64,000 nt of DNA, from contig CAMYLC010000021.1 of assembly GCA_947259195.1 (NCBI GenBank), positions 1-64,000 on the forward strand, written 5' to 3'. Both the position numbers and the translations under genes were made by a program. Origin of the DNA: Thermoanaerobaculia bacterium. Lineage in GTDB: Bacteria; Acidobacteriota; Thermoanaerobaculia; Multivoradales; JAHEKO01. This document shows positions 17,146 to 25,643 of this stretch, piece by piece. The notes below the pieces were generated by a model. That model was not told the DNA's origin, searched no databases, and saw only the letters and a program-made list of their open reading frames with translations. Each line of letters opens with the position of its first letter. Position 1 is the stretch's first letter.

Positions 17146-18717
17146 ATGAAGATCCTCAAGAGCTATGTTGACGGTCGATGGCATGAGCCGGCCACCGGCC
17201 TCGTGCCGCTGATCGACCCTTCAACCGAAGAGGTCATCGCCCAGACCTCGAGTGAGGGGGTCGATTTCTCCGCCGTCCTGCAGTGCGCCAGACAACGGGG
17301 AGGCCCCGCGCTCAGAGAGATGAGCCTCGCGGAACGAGGTACTCTGCTCAAGGCGATGTCGAAGGCCATGCGCGAGAGCAGAGACGAGTTGCTGGACCTG
17401 TCGAGGTTGAACAACGGCACCACACTAGCCGATGGCTCTTTCGATATCGATGGCGGTGGGGCCACGTTGGCCTACTATGCCGGTCTGGCTCGGGGACTCG
17501 AAGGCGGTGCGCTGATGGCCGATGGGGAAGAGGTGCCCCTGAGTCGAGATGGCGGCTTCTGGGGCCGACATCTCTGGGTACCGAGGCACGGAGTCGCGGT
17601 TCATATCAACGCTTTCAACTTCCCCGTCTGGGGCTTTGCGGAGAAGGCTGCAGCGGCTCTTCTGGCAGGCATGCCGGTAATCACGAAGCCAGGTACCTCG
17701 ACGGCCCTCGTTGCCCAGCGATGCGTCGAAATTATCGTCGACGCCGGTATCCTGCCCGACGGTGCTCTGCAGCTCATCTGTGGCTCGACCGGGGATCTGA
17801 TGGGTCAATTGGGCCCCCAGGATGTGGTCGCGTTCACCGGCTCGGCGGCGACGGCTACGAAGCTACGCCAGGGCGAGCAGTTGATCGCCGCTAACTGTCG
17901 TTTCAACGTCGAGGCGGACAGCCTCAACGCCGCCGTGCTGGCGCCGGATGTAGAGTCGGGCAGCCCGGTCTTCGAGATGTTTCTCGAGGACATCGTGCGC
18001 GAAGTGACCCAGAAGGCCGGTCAGAAATGCACGGCCGTGCGTCGCATACTGAGTCCCCAGTCGAGGTCCGCCGATGTTCGGGAGGCTCTCGTGGCGAGAC
18101 TCGAAGCAGTCGTGACAGGAAACCCCGCCGATGAAGCTGTTGGCATGGGTCCGCTGGCATCGGCGCAGCAGCTCGTGGACGCCCTGGAGGGTATTGGCGA
18201 ACTACAGCGCGACGGGCGGTTGATCCTGGGGAGTGGCAAGCGGGCCGACGGTGTGGGCAGTCCTGCCGGCAGGGGCTACTTCGTTCAGCCTACGCTGCTC
18301 GAGGCTGCCGACGCCAACGGTGCGACGACGGTTCACCAGCGAGAGGTCTTCGCACCCGTTGCGACGCTTCTACACTATGACGGGGGCGCCACCGCAGCGG
18401 CAAGAACGATGTCTTTGGCCGGAGGAACGCTCGTCACCTCCCTCTACAGCGATGATGAAGGTTGGCTTGGCGAGTTCCTCGATGCAGGAGCCAGTAGCAC
18501 TGGGCGAATCTACATCGGTTCCGAGGCGACGATCGGTGAGGGTCCAGGCTCTGGTGCCGCGATGCCCCAGACCCTGCATGGCGGACCAGGTCGGGCAGGG
18601 GGAGGTGAGGAGTTGGGCGGTTTGGTTGGAGTTCAACTCTACATGCAGCGCGTGGCCCTTCAAGGAGGGCAGGGATTGCTCCGCCGTCTGACAGACGGCT
18701 CACCTCGGGGAGACTAG
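17146..18717 (+). CDS. BoxD/PaaZ-like aldehyde dehydrogenase
   Basis: A 523-residue aldehyde dehydrogenase closest in pattern to 3,4-dehydroadipyl-CoA semialdehyde dehydrogenase (BoxD) and the PaaZ N-terminal domain: the N-terminus KSYVDGRW, then INAFNFPVWGFAEKAA in the cofactor site. The catalytic glutamate is in FNVEADSLN and the nucleophilic cysteine in GQKCTAVRR. Those enzymes oxidise CoA-linked semialdehydes in aerobic benzoate or phenylacetate breakdown. No other box or paa genes are visible here, so the physiological aldehyde is uncertain. GGAGA precedes the ATG. Confidence 0.82.
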   Translation: MKILKSYVDGRWHEPATGLVPLIDPSTEEVIAQTSSEGVDFSAVLQCARQRGGPALREMSLAERGTLLKAMSKAMRESRDELLDLSRLNNGTTLADGSFDIDGGGATLAYYAGLARGLEGGALMADGEEVPLSRDGGFWGRHLWVPRHGVAVHINAFNFPVWGFAEKAAAALLAGMPVITKPGTSTALVAQRCVEIIVDAGILPDGALQLICGSTGDLMGQLGPQDVVAFTGSAATATKLRQGEQLIAANCRFNVEADSLNAAVLAPDVESGSPVFEMFLEDIVREVTQKAGQKCTAVRRILSPQSRSADVREALVARLEAVVTGNPADEAVGMGPLASAQQLVDALEGIGELQRDGRLILGSGKRADGVGSPAGRGYFVQPTLLEAADANGATTVHQREVFAPVATLLHYDGGATAAARTMSLAGGTLVTSLYSDDEGWLGEFLDAGASSTGRIYIGSEATIGEGPGSGAAMPQTLHGGPGRAGGGEELGGLVGVQLYMQRVALQGGQGLLRRLTDGSPRGD

Positions 18718-18730
18718 CTGGTAGCTCTTC

Positions 18731-18770
18731 TAGGGGCTTAGGGGCTTAGGGGCTTAGGGGCTTAGGGGCT
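18731..18770. repeat. Octamer tandem repeat, five copies of TAGGGGCT
   Basis: Five perfect copies of TAGGGGCT run from 18731 to 18770, followed by a degenerate sixth. Part of the array encodes the proline-rich tail of the minus-strand phosphoesterase (KPPKAPKPLSP and stop), and the rest lies beyond its stop codon. Copy-number change would alter this C-terminus. Confidence 0.9.
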
Positions 18771-19666
18771 TTAGGGGGTTTCGGCACGCTCCTGGAACTC
18801 TCCTGCAGCTCTCTCAGACGGCAGGCAAAGGCGCGAAAGGGCTCGTCCGGGTCGTAGAACTGCCGGAAGGCTCCGAGTTCCTCCTCCAGGGGCGTCACGC
18901 CCTTGGCCCTCGCCCATTCGATGAAGGGCACCAAAAAGGGAGCGGCCTTCTCCAGTTCCAGCATGAGAAGCCGGGCCGTCGCCCCTCCATGGCTCAAGAA
19001 CCCGGAAGTCTCATAGTCTCTGATGGTCTGGTCGATGTCGTACTCGACTCGACGGAACTCGACCTTCGCCTTTTCACCGTCCAACTGGAACAACGCGTAC
19101 TGAGCCCTGCGATCTCTGTTGAACGGCAGTCCGACCGCGCCAACGTTGACCACCATGCCGGTCGGCAGTCGGCACTCGAGGGGTCGATGGGTATGGCCGC
19201 AAACCAGGACAGGTTCGGGGACCTCGGAAAAGTGAGCCTCCACCTGCTGGCGGGAGGTCCAGGGGCCGATGCCCTCGCTGTTGGACCTGGGAGTTCCATG
19301 CACAAGCCGCAGCTCTGGAGCCAGGTGACTCGACAGGGTCAGGGGCAGACCCTCGATAGTGCGGGCTGCCGCTTCGTCGAGCTCGTCCGCCATCCAGCGC
19401 GCGGCAGACCATTCGGGAGCGGTCAACCAGTGACTCTTCACTCGTTGCTGTCGGAAGGCGAGTAGATAGTCCTCGTGATTGCCACGCACGCTGCGCCAAC
19501 CCATCTCGGTAATGCGGCGCACGACCTGCTTGCCGCAGGGACCGCGGCCGACAAGATCGCCGCCGACCAGCACCCCGTCCGGCTGCTGAGAAGTGACATC
19601 CTCGATGACGGCTTCGAGAGCCGGGACATTGCCGTGAACGTCGGCGAGCACTGCGATGCGGATCAT
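18746..19666 (-). CDS. Calcineurin-like metallophosphoesterase (YfcE/MJ0936 type)
   Basis: A 306-residue protein with the metallophosphoesterase signature: LADVHGN, GGDLVGRGP, RGNHEDY, then the GHTHRP ligand histidines and VVNVGAVGLP. The first 240 residues are the catalytic domain. The C-terminal extension contains a helical segment and ends in a Lys/Pro tail encoded by the tandem octamer repeat. The substrate is unknown; relatives hydrolyse phosphodiesters, sometimes in RNA or cyclic nucleotides. The start overlaps the dehydratase stop by 4 bases, so it is the last gene of the ACP-ketosynthase-dehydratase operon. Confidence 0.85.
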   Translation of the reverse strand: MIRIAVLADVHGNVPALEAVIEDVTSQQPDGVLVGGDLVGRGPCGKQVVRRITEMGWRSVRGNHEDYLLAFRQQRVKSHWLTAPEWSAARWMADELDEAAARTIEGLPLTLSSHLAPELRLVHGTPRSNSEGIGPWTSRQQVEAHFSEVPEPVLVCGHTHRPLECRLPTGMVVNVGAVGLPFNRDRRAQYALFQLDGEKAKVEFRRVEYDIDQTIRDYETSGFLSHGGATARLLMLELEKAAPFLVPFIEWARAKGVTPLEEELGAFRQFYDPDEPFRAFACRLRELQESSRSVPKPPKAPKPLSP

Positions 19667-20178
19667 TCTTCTGAGGGCTTGGTCAGCTCGGCCTTCAGGA
19701 GCTGGCGATCGACGATTGCCAAGACCAGCTCGGCCTTGCAGACGCGCCGGTCGCCGACGAAAGCCTCACCCTCCATTCGGGCTGCGCGCTGACGTAGCTT
19801 GGTCAGCTTGACGAAGTACTCGAGGGTGTCTCCCGGCACGGCTGGAGACAGAAACCTGGCGCTCTCGATCTGGAACGCCAGGAGATCCTTGTCGGCATGT
19901 TGCTCGAGGTTGTAGCGCACCATGACCGTGCCCGCCTGCGCTAGCCCCTCGCCGATGAGGACGCCTGGCATCAGGGGAAGGCCGACGAAGTGGGCCTCGA
20001 TGAACGGCGCCGCTTCCGGAATCCGATAGATCGCTTCGATCTTTGCCGGTTCGAGTCGGGTCACTTCGTCGACGAACAGGAAAGCCTCGCCATAGGGAAG
20101 GATCTGACGCAGTGCCTGGCGGTCGAGGCCGCCCTCGGGATTGCGCAGGCGGTCGATAGCGACGGATGAATCAATCAT
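19663..20178 (-). CDS. FabZ-like beta-hydroxyacyl-ACP dehydratase
   Basis: A 171-residue single-hotdog dehydratase. The active-site histidine is in EAHFVGLPLMPGVL (canonical form HFPGxPxxPGVL, here with V for P) and the catalytic glutamate in GEGLAQAG. It probably dehydrates 3-hydroxyacyl-ACP made by the neighbouring ketosynthase. The gene lies between fabF-like and phosphoesterase genes, overlapping both slightly. Confidence 0.85.
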   Translation of the reverse strand: MIDSSVAIDRLRNPEGGLDRQALRQILPYGEAFLFVDEVTRLEPAKIEAIYRIPEAAPFIEAHFVGLPLMPGVLIGEGLAQAGTVMVRYNLEQHADKDLLAFQIESARFLSPAVPGDTLEYFVKLTKLRQRAARMEGEAFVGDRRVCKAELVLAIVDRQLLKAELTKPSEE

Positions 20179-21418
20179 CGAAGCGTCGGATCACCATCGA
20201 AGCATTGGTTCCACCAAAACCGAAGTTGTTCGACAGGATCGTGGTGAGCTCCTGATACCGGGTCTCTGTCACCACTGGCAGTCCCTCGACGACCGGATCG
20301 GGCGTCTCGACATTGATGGATGGAGCAATAAAGCCCTGTTCCATCATGCCGATGCAGAAGATCAACTCGAGGGCTCCGGCAGCCCCAATCCCGTGCCCGG
20401 TCATGGACTTGGTGGAGGAGAACGGCGGTATCCGATCGTCGAAGGTCGACTTGATTCCTTTCACCTCGGCGACGTCGCCGTGGATGGTGGAGGTGCCATG
20501 CGTATTCACATAGTCGATCCGCTCGGGTACGATTCCGGCATCTTTGATTGCCATTCGCATGCAGGCGCCAGCCTGAGCTCCCTCAGGCTCCGGCAGCACG
20601 AGATCGAAGCCATCCGAATTCGCCGCGTAGCCAATGACCTCGGCTCGAACTCGGGCACCTCGCGCCAATGCCTGCTCCAAATCCTCCAAGACTACGATGC
20701 CTCCGCCCCCGCTGATCACGAAGCCATCTCTATGGGCGTCGAAGGGTCGAGAGGCCCTGGTGGGTGTGTCGTTGTAGCGCGTCGACAAGGCCAGCCGAAG
20801 TCCCTGGAAAGCGGCTGCTACCAACTCGGCTGCGTCCTCACCGCCCCCGGTGATGGCGCGGTCCAGGACACCCGCCCGGATCAGCTCATAGGCATGACCG
20901 ATGTTGTGAGCCGAAGTGGCGCAGGCGGAGCTCAGGGAATAGCTCCTACCCTTGATCTTGAAGAGATTGGCCACCGCCGCACTCGAAGAGCTGGCCATGC
21001 AGCGCAAGACTGTGTAGGGATCAGAGCGGCGAATGCGGCCAGAGTAGTAGAGATCGGCCGCCTTCTTTACAGAATCGACACTCCCCACCCCGGAGCCGAC
21101 GATGCATCCGGTGCCGTCGCTGTGCAGCATCAGTTCATCCCAGCCTGCCTCGGCAACGGCATCGCGAGCCGCCAGCGAACAATAGAGGGCAGAATCGGAC
21201 ATGGCCGGAGTGAGCTTCTTCGACAGCTTGGCCAATTCCTTCTTTTCGTCGAGGTTGTCGATCATGCCTGCCACCAGGCTCTTGAGACCCTTGCCCTCCC
21301 ATTCCGGAACAGCCCGGACACCACTCCTACCCTCGCTCAGTGCCTTCAGCACCTCTTCGTAGTCGTGGCCCAGGCAGGAGACCAACCCGACTCCGGTTAT
21401 GGCAACTCGTCGGCGCAT
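20171..21418 (-). CDS. Beta-ketoacyl-ACP synthase (FabF-like)
   Basis: A 415-residue condensing enzyme. The catalytic triad is visible: Cys in SSACATSAHNIGHA, His in NTHGTSTIHGD, and His in STKSMTGHGIGAAG. The N-terminus RVAITGVGLVSCLG and C-terminus NNFGFGGTNASMVI are typical of the FabF group. It would extend acyl-ACP by decarboxylative condensation with malonyl-ACP, presumably on the carrier encoded 4 bases upstream. No ketoreductase of the FabG type is in this operon. Confidence 0.9.
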   Translation of the reverse strand: MRRRVAITGVGLVSCLGHDYEEVLKALSEGRSGVRAVPEWEGKGLKSLVAGMIDNLDEKKELAKLSKKLTPAMSDSALYCSLAARDAVAEAGWDELMLHSDGTGCIVGSGVGSVDSVKKAADLYYSGRIRRSDPYTVLRCMASSSSAAVANLFKIKGRSYSLSSACATSAHNIGHAYELIRAGVLDRAITGGGEDAAELVAAAFQGLRLALSTRYNDTPTRASRPFDAHRDGFVISGGGGIVVLEDLEQALARGARVRAEVIGYAANSDGFDLVLPEPEGAQAGACMRMAIKDAGIVPERIDYVNTHGTSTIHGDVAEVKGIKSTFDDRIPPFSSTKSMTGHGIGAAGALELIFCIGMMEQGFIAPSINVETPDPVVEGLPVVTETRYQELTTILSNNFGFGGTNASMVIRRFDD

Positions 21419-21422
21419 TGGC

Positions 21423-21683
21423 TTACGTGAGCTGCTCCTGCTTCTGAATCACCATGGCCAGCACGTCTCCTACAGTGTCCAAAGACTCGATCTCCTCGTC
21501 CTCAATCGTGACTCCGAACTCGTCCTCGAGGTCCATCACCAGGGTGACGGCCTGCAGCGAGCTCAGGTCCAGATCCTTGCGGAGAGTGGTTTGATCGGTG
21601 ACCTTGGAAGCATCGATCTGTTCGTCAGAGGCCGCAATCAAGTGTTGGACTATCTTGTCTCTGGTCGAGTCTGTATCGCTCAT
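21423..21683 (-). CDS. Acyl carrier protein
   Basis: An 86-residue acidic four-helix protein. The phosphopantetheine attachment serine lies in DLSSLQAVTLVMDLEDEF, which replaces the common DSLDTVEL form. The C-terminal helix follows (SLDTVGDVLAMV). The altered site sequence suggests a dedicated carrier rather than the housekeeping AcpP. It is the first gene of the minus-strand ACP-ketosynthase-dehydratase-phosphoesterase operon. Confidence 0.88.
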   Translation of the reverse strand: MSDTDSTRDKIVQHLIAASDEQIDASKVTDQTTLRKDLDLSSLQAVTLVMDLEDEFGVTIEDEEIESLDTVGDVLAMVIQKQEQLT

Positions 21684-21868
21684 CCTTGCTCTCCTGTGGG
21701 GTCTACTCTTCGGTCGGAATCATAGCTCATCAGAATGGATCCGACGCGGACCGGAGTCTGAGAGCAACGTCGAGATTCAGCAGCGCCAGATACACCCAGG
21801 TGCAATAATGGGAAGTTGCCGCTATCTTGGTGCGGAAGTCAGCGCCGTATGGGACGAGGAGATCGAAC

Positions 21869-23494
21869 ATGGTGACCTTGACCGAGGATCCAGGGATCGC
21901 GGGGATGGAGACAGAGCCGTCCCTGCTACCACAGGAGGAGATGGGTTCCATCAGCAGGGAGGGACTCCGCCAACTGACGGAACTGGTACCACTCGCCGGG
22001 AATGAGGGGCCGCCGCTGCAGGTCATCTCTCCGGGGACGGGGGCCATGTTGGCCGAGTATCCTCACGGCACGCCCGCCACGGTCAGCAAGGCGGTGAGAA
22101 GAGCACGTCGAGCGCAGTCGGAATGGGCCGAAACCAACCTGGTGGAGCGTGAGGCCGTCTTGATGCGCTACCACGACCTGATTCTGGCTCACCGCGAAGA
22201 GATCCTCGACCTGATTCAGTTGGAGACCGGCAAGGCGCGCAAGAGCGCCTTCGAGGAGGTGGCCGACGTCGCCTTGGTGTCTCGGTATTACGGACTGAAT
22301 GCCGAGCGACATCTGGGCCCTCACCAGCGCAAGGGGGCTCTGCCGGGCTTGACCTCGACGTGGGAGCACCATCGTCCGAAGGGGGTCGTGGGCTTTATCT
22401 CACCCTGGAACTACCCCTTGAGCATGGCAATCACCGACGCCCTTCCGGCCCTCGTGGCGGGCAACGGTGCAGTCTTGAAGCCGGATCAACAAACACCGTT
22501 CACAGCCCTCTGGGCTCTGCAACTTCTTCACCGAGCGGGCCTACCCTACGATCTGTTCCAGATTGTCACGGGGAAGGGCTCGGAGCTGGGCACGCCACTG
22601 ATCGATCAGGTCGACTACGTCGCTTTCACGGGAAGCACGAAGACGGGTCGCATCGTCGCCCGACAGGCTGCCGAGCGTCTCATCGGCTGCTCCCTCGAGC
22701 TGGGTGGCAAGAATCCGATGATCGTGCTGGCCGATGCCGATCTGGAGAGCGCGGTGGAAGGGGCCATTCGTGGCTGCTTCGCCAACGCCGGCCAGCTCTG
22801 CATCTCTATTGAACGCCTCTACATTGCTGAGTCCGTTTTCGAGCGATTCACCCAGCGTCTGGCGGCCAGGGTTTCCCGTATGACGCTTGGTTCGCAGCTC
22901 GACTTCGAAGCGGATATGGGCTCACTCGTGTCGCCGGCGCAGCTGGACAAGGTAGAGGCCCATGTGCTGGATGCAGTCACCAAGGGTGCCAAGGTCCTCG
23001 CCGGTGGTCGGGCCCGTCCCGACATCGGTCCGTACTTCTTCGAGCCGACAGTACTCCAGGGTGTTACCGAAGAGATGGAGATCTGCAGCGAAGAGACATT
23101 CGGTCCGGTGGTCTCAGTCAGCCCCTTCGACAGCGTCGAAGAGGCCATCGAGCGGGCCAACGATAGTCGGTATGGGCTGAACGCTGCCGTTTGGACGAGC
23201 GACGCAGAAGTTGGCCGAGAAGTGGCAGCCCGAATCGAAGCTGGCACGGTGAATGTCAACGAGGCCTATGCTGCGACATGGGGTTCGATCGACGCTCCGA
23301 TGGGTGGCTTCAAAGAGTCAGGATTGGGTCGCCGGCACGGTGCCGAAGGACTTCTCAAGTACACAGAGGCCCAGACCATCTCGGTTCAGAGGGGAATGCC
23401 CATCGCTTCCCCGGCTGGCGTTGGCGAAAAGGACTTCAGCGAGTTGATGACTGGTGCCTTGCGCCTGCTGCGGTGGATACCGGGTCTGCGCTGA
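21869..23494 (+). CDS. Aldehyde dehydrogenase, succinate-semialdehyde dehydrogenase (GabD2)-like
   Basis: A 541-residue NAD(P)-dependent aldehyde dehydrogenase. The cofactor motif GFISPWNYPLSMAI, catalytic Glu in LELGGKNPMIVL and nucleophile Cys in ANAGQLCISIERLY are visible. The overall pattern is closest to the GabD2/mycobacterial succinate-semialdehyde dehydrogenase group, which also includes long-chain aldehyde enzymes. The start is ATG 21869 with GAGGAG just upstream; an in-frame GTG at 21827 is less likely. The next gene follows by 19 bases. Its location opposite an ACP/ketosynthase operon raises the possibility of a fatty aldehyde substrate. Confidence 0.82.
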   Translation: MVTLTEDPGIAGMETEPSLLPQEEMGSISREGLRQLTELVPLAGNEGPPLQVISPGTGAMLAEYPHGTPATVSKAVRRARRAQSEWAETNLVEREAVLMRYHDLILAHREEILDLIQLETGKARKSAFEEVADVALVSRYYGLNAERHLGPHQRKGALPGLTSTWEHHRPKGVVGFISPWNYPLSMAITDALPALVAGNGAVLKPDQQTPFTALWALQLLHRAGLPYDLFQIVTGKGSELGTPLIDQVDYVAFTGSTKTGRIVARQAAERLIGCSLELGGKNPMIVLADADLESAVEGAIRGCFANAGQLCISIERLYIAESVFERFTQRLAARVSRMTLGSQLDFEADMGSLVSPAQLDKVEAHVLDAVTKGAKVLAGGRARPDIGPYFFEPTVLQGVTEEMEICSEETFGPVVSVSPFDSVEEAIERANDSRYGLNAAVWTSDAEVGREVAARIEAGTVNVNEAYAATWGSIDAPMGGFKESGLGRRHGAEGLLKYTEAQTISVQRGMPIASPAGVGEKDFSELMTGALRLLRWIPGLR

Positions 23495-23513
23495 GGTCTC
23501 CAGGGAGGGTGCA

Positions 23514-24602
23514 ATGTCGAAGATCTTCTTGACGGGTTTCCCGGGGTTTCTCGGCTCTGAACTGCTGCCCAGAATCCTCTCTCCGGACAACGACAAGGTC
23601 GCCATCTGCTTGGTGCAGGAGAAGTTTCTCGCCGACGCCGAGCGGCGGGTCGGGGCTCTGGAATCGGAGTACCCTCACCTCGAGAACCGGCTCGAGTTGT
23701 TGGTCGGCGACATCACGCAACCGAATCTGGCCCTCGGCAAGCCGAAGAAGCTCCAGAAGTCCATCATCGAGATCTTCCACCTGGCGGCGGTCTACGATTT
23801 GAGCGTCGAGCGCAGCCTAGGTATGAGAGTCAATGTGGACGGCACGCGGAACATGTTGGACTTTGCCGCGGATTGCGGCGGACTCGAGCGATTTCAGTAC
23901 GTCAGCACGTGTTACGTGAGCGGCCGCTACGCCGGCATCTTCCGAGAGCTAGATCTGGCCAAAGGGCAGAAGTTCAACAACTACTATGAAGAGACCAAGT
24001 TCCTGGCGGAGCTGGAGGTCCAGAAGAGAATGGTCGCAGGTCTTCCCACCACCATCTATCGACCTGCCATCGTCGTCGGGGACAGTCGCACAGGCGCCAC
24101 CCAGAAGTATGACGGTCCGTACTACGTCATGCGTTGGCTTCTGCGCCAGCCTTTGGTTGCAGTGCTGCCAGTAGTGGGTGATCCCGACACGGTGAGGGTC
24201 AACCTGGTGCCCAGCGACTTCGTGGTGGATGCCATCGCGGAGTTGAGCGGCCAGGCGAAATCGCTGGGCAAGGTCTATCAACTCGCCGACCCGAATCCTC
24301 TGACGGTGGATGAGTTGATCCGTGAGCTGGGTCGAGCCACCGGCCGATTGGTGATCCGTGTGCCGGCGCCGTGGGAGGCTTCCAAGCTGGCGATCGACTT
24401 TCTGCCAGGTGTCTACCGATTGATGCAGATTCCGTCCTCGGCCATCGACTATTTCGTGCATCCAACCCACTACACCTGCGACAACACCGTGGAGGATCTG
24501 GCTGGGACCGGTGTCGAGCTGCCCAGCTTTCTGGGATACCTCGATCGGCTCGTCCGGTTCGTCAAGCAGCACCCGGAGATCGGCTCCGACGCGATGGTGT
24601 AG
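23514..24602 (+). CDS. Extended SDR / thioester-reductase-like NAD(P)-binding protein
   Basis: A 362-residue Rossmann protein with GFPGFLGSEL (GxxGxxG) at the N-terminus, HLAAVYDLS, and the catalytic YxxxK in YYEETKFLAE. The sequence belongs to the male-sterility/thioester-reductase group of extended SDRs, which includes fatty acyl-CoA/ACP reductases and carboxylic acid reductase R-domains. It could equally be an epimerase-like enzyme of unknown substrate. It follows the aldehyde dehydrogenase by 19 bases, so the pair may interconvert acyl thioesters, aldehydes and acids. Confidence 0.78.
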   Translation: MSKIFLTGFPGFLGSELLPRILSPDNDKVAICLVQEKFLADAERRVGALESEYPHLENRLELLVGDITQPNLALGKPKKLQKSIIEIFHLAAVYDLSVERSLGMRVNVDGTRNMLDFAADCGGLERFQYVSTCYVSGRYAGIFRELDLAKGQKFNNYYEETKFLAELEVQKRMVAGLPTTIYRPAIVVGDSRTGATQKYDGPYYVMRWLLRQPLVAVLPVVGDPDTVRVNLVPSDFVVDAIAELSGQAKSLGKVYQLADPNPLTVDELIRELGRATGRLVIRVPAPWEASKLAIDFLPGVYRLMQIPSSAIDYFVHPTHYTCDNTVEDLAGTGVELPSFLGYLDRLVRFVKQHPEIGSDAMV

Positions 24603-24704
24603 ACACGGGACGGGTGGCGTGGTTCCTGGGGCTTGGGACCGAAGTACTATTCACAGACGGGAAGGTGCCGTTGAAGGGCTGGAAGCAGTGTGCGAGGACA
24701 TTCG

Positions 24705-25460
24705 ATGACCCGGCAAGAGACGCTGATCGAATTGCGAGATATCTGGTTCGGGTATGAGCGGAGGCCGGTTCTCGAAGCCGTGTCGCTGCGGATCTCGGCC
24801 GGCGATTTTCTGGCGATCATCGGACCCAATGGCGGCGGCAAGACGACCCTGGTCAAGATTGTCCTCGGGCTCCTGCGCCCCTGGTCCGGCTCGGTGAGGT
24901 CGAATCTGTCGGGCCGTCATGGTGCCATCGGCTATGTCCCTCAGTTTGCCGACTTCGATGAGAGCTTTCCTCTCAAGGTCTTCGATGTCGTTCGCATGGG
25001 ACGCCTCGGCGCGCGAGGCCCGCGGCGTTTCTATTCGAGGGAGGACAACGACCAGGTCGCGCGTCAGTTGGAGAGGTTGGGACTCGGTGCCCTTGCAGGC
25101 GCCTACATAGGGGATCTGTCTGGAGGGCAGCTGCAGCGTACCCTGATTGCTCGGGCCCTCGTCGGGCAGCCCGAGATCCTGTTTCTCGACGAGCCGCTGG
25201 GTTCCATCGATCCGGAATCCCGGATCGCGGTGCTCGAGGCCCTGCGCGAGCTGCATGGAGAAATTCCGGTCGTGGTGATCACGCACGACATCACGCCCTA
25301 CGCCGGAATGGTGGAGCAAATCGCCTGCGTCAATCGAGAGCTCTTCTACCATCCCGGCTCCGAGCTCACCGAGGAGATGTTGGAACAGGTGTACGGGTGT
25401 CCTGTCGAGCTGGTGGCCCACGGTGTGCCTCACAGAGTGCTGGGCGAGCACCATCACTAG
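24705..25460 (+). CDS. znuC: Zinc/manganese ABC transporter ATP-binding protein
   Basis: A 251-residue ABC ATPase with Walker A GPNGGGKTT, signature LSGGQLQR, Walker B ILFLDEP and the H-loop VVITHD. The pattern YVPQFADFDESFP matches the ZnuC/MntB group of metal-uptake ATPases. It starts at the ATG after GAGG. The permease gene follows after 183 bases that hold a large inverted repeat. The choice of zinc over manganese rests on overall similarity and is not certain. Confidence 0.85.
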   Translation: MTRQETLIELRDIWFGYERRPVLEAVSLRISAGDFLAIIGPNGGGKTTLVKIVLGLLRPWSGSVRSNLSGRHGAIGYVPQFADFDESFPLKVFDVVRMGRLGARGPRRFYSREDNDQVARQLERLGLGALAGAYIGDLSGGQLQRTLIARALVGQPEILFLDEPLGSIDPESRIAVLEALRELHGEIPVVVITHDITPYAGMVEQIACVNRELFYHPGSELTEEMLEQVYGCPVELVAHGVPHRVLGEHHH

Positions 25461-25639
25461 CCCGACCCTCTCACCAGCATTCGGCTGCAAGAAAGAAGAT
25501 GCCCGAATCGACTACGTTTTCCGTCCTCATCCCTCCTCGACGTACTTCAAGTACGCCTGCGGGGGCTACGGTTGTCAGGCCTTGTACCTTCGGGCATCTT
25601 CGCCCTTTCGCTGCGAAGCTGGTGAGAGGGTCGGGCTAG
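25457..25639. repeat. 183-bp inverted-repeat element between znuC and znuB
   Basis: The outer arms are a perfect 22-bp inverted repeat (25457-25478 and 25618-25639), which takes in the znuC stop codon. Inside it is a second perfect 13-bp inverted pair (25495-25507 and 25589-25601). Near the centre is the palindrome GTACTTCAAGTAC (25542-25554). The element fills essentially the whole gap between the genes and stops 4 bases before the znuB start. It could fold in mRNA or be a non-autonomous mobile repeat. Confidence 0.9.
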
Positions 25640-25643
25640 CGCC

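Noticed and set aside
18731..18770. CRISPR or direct-repeat array
   Set aside because: The repeats are 8 bp with no spacers, so this is simple tandem slippage.
20141..21430. A plus-strand open frame of about 430 codons opposite the ketosynthase
   Set aside because: The minus-strand frame has a full FabF catalytic triad; the mirror frame has no recognisable motif.
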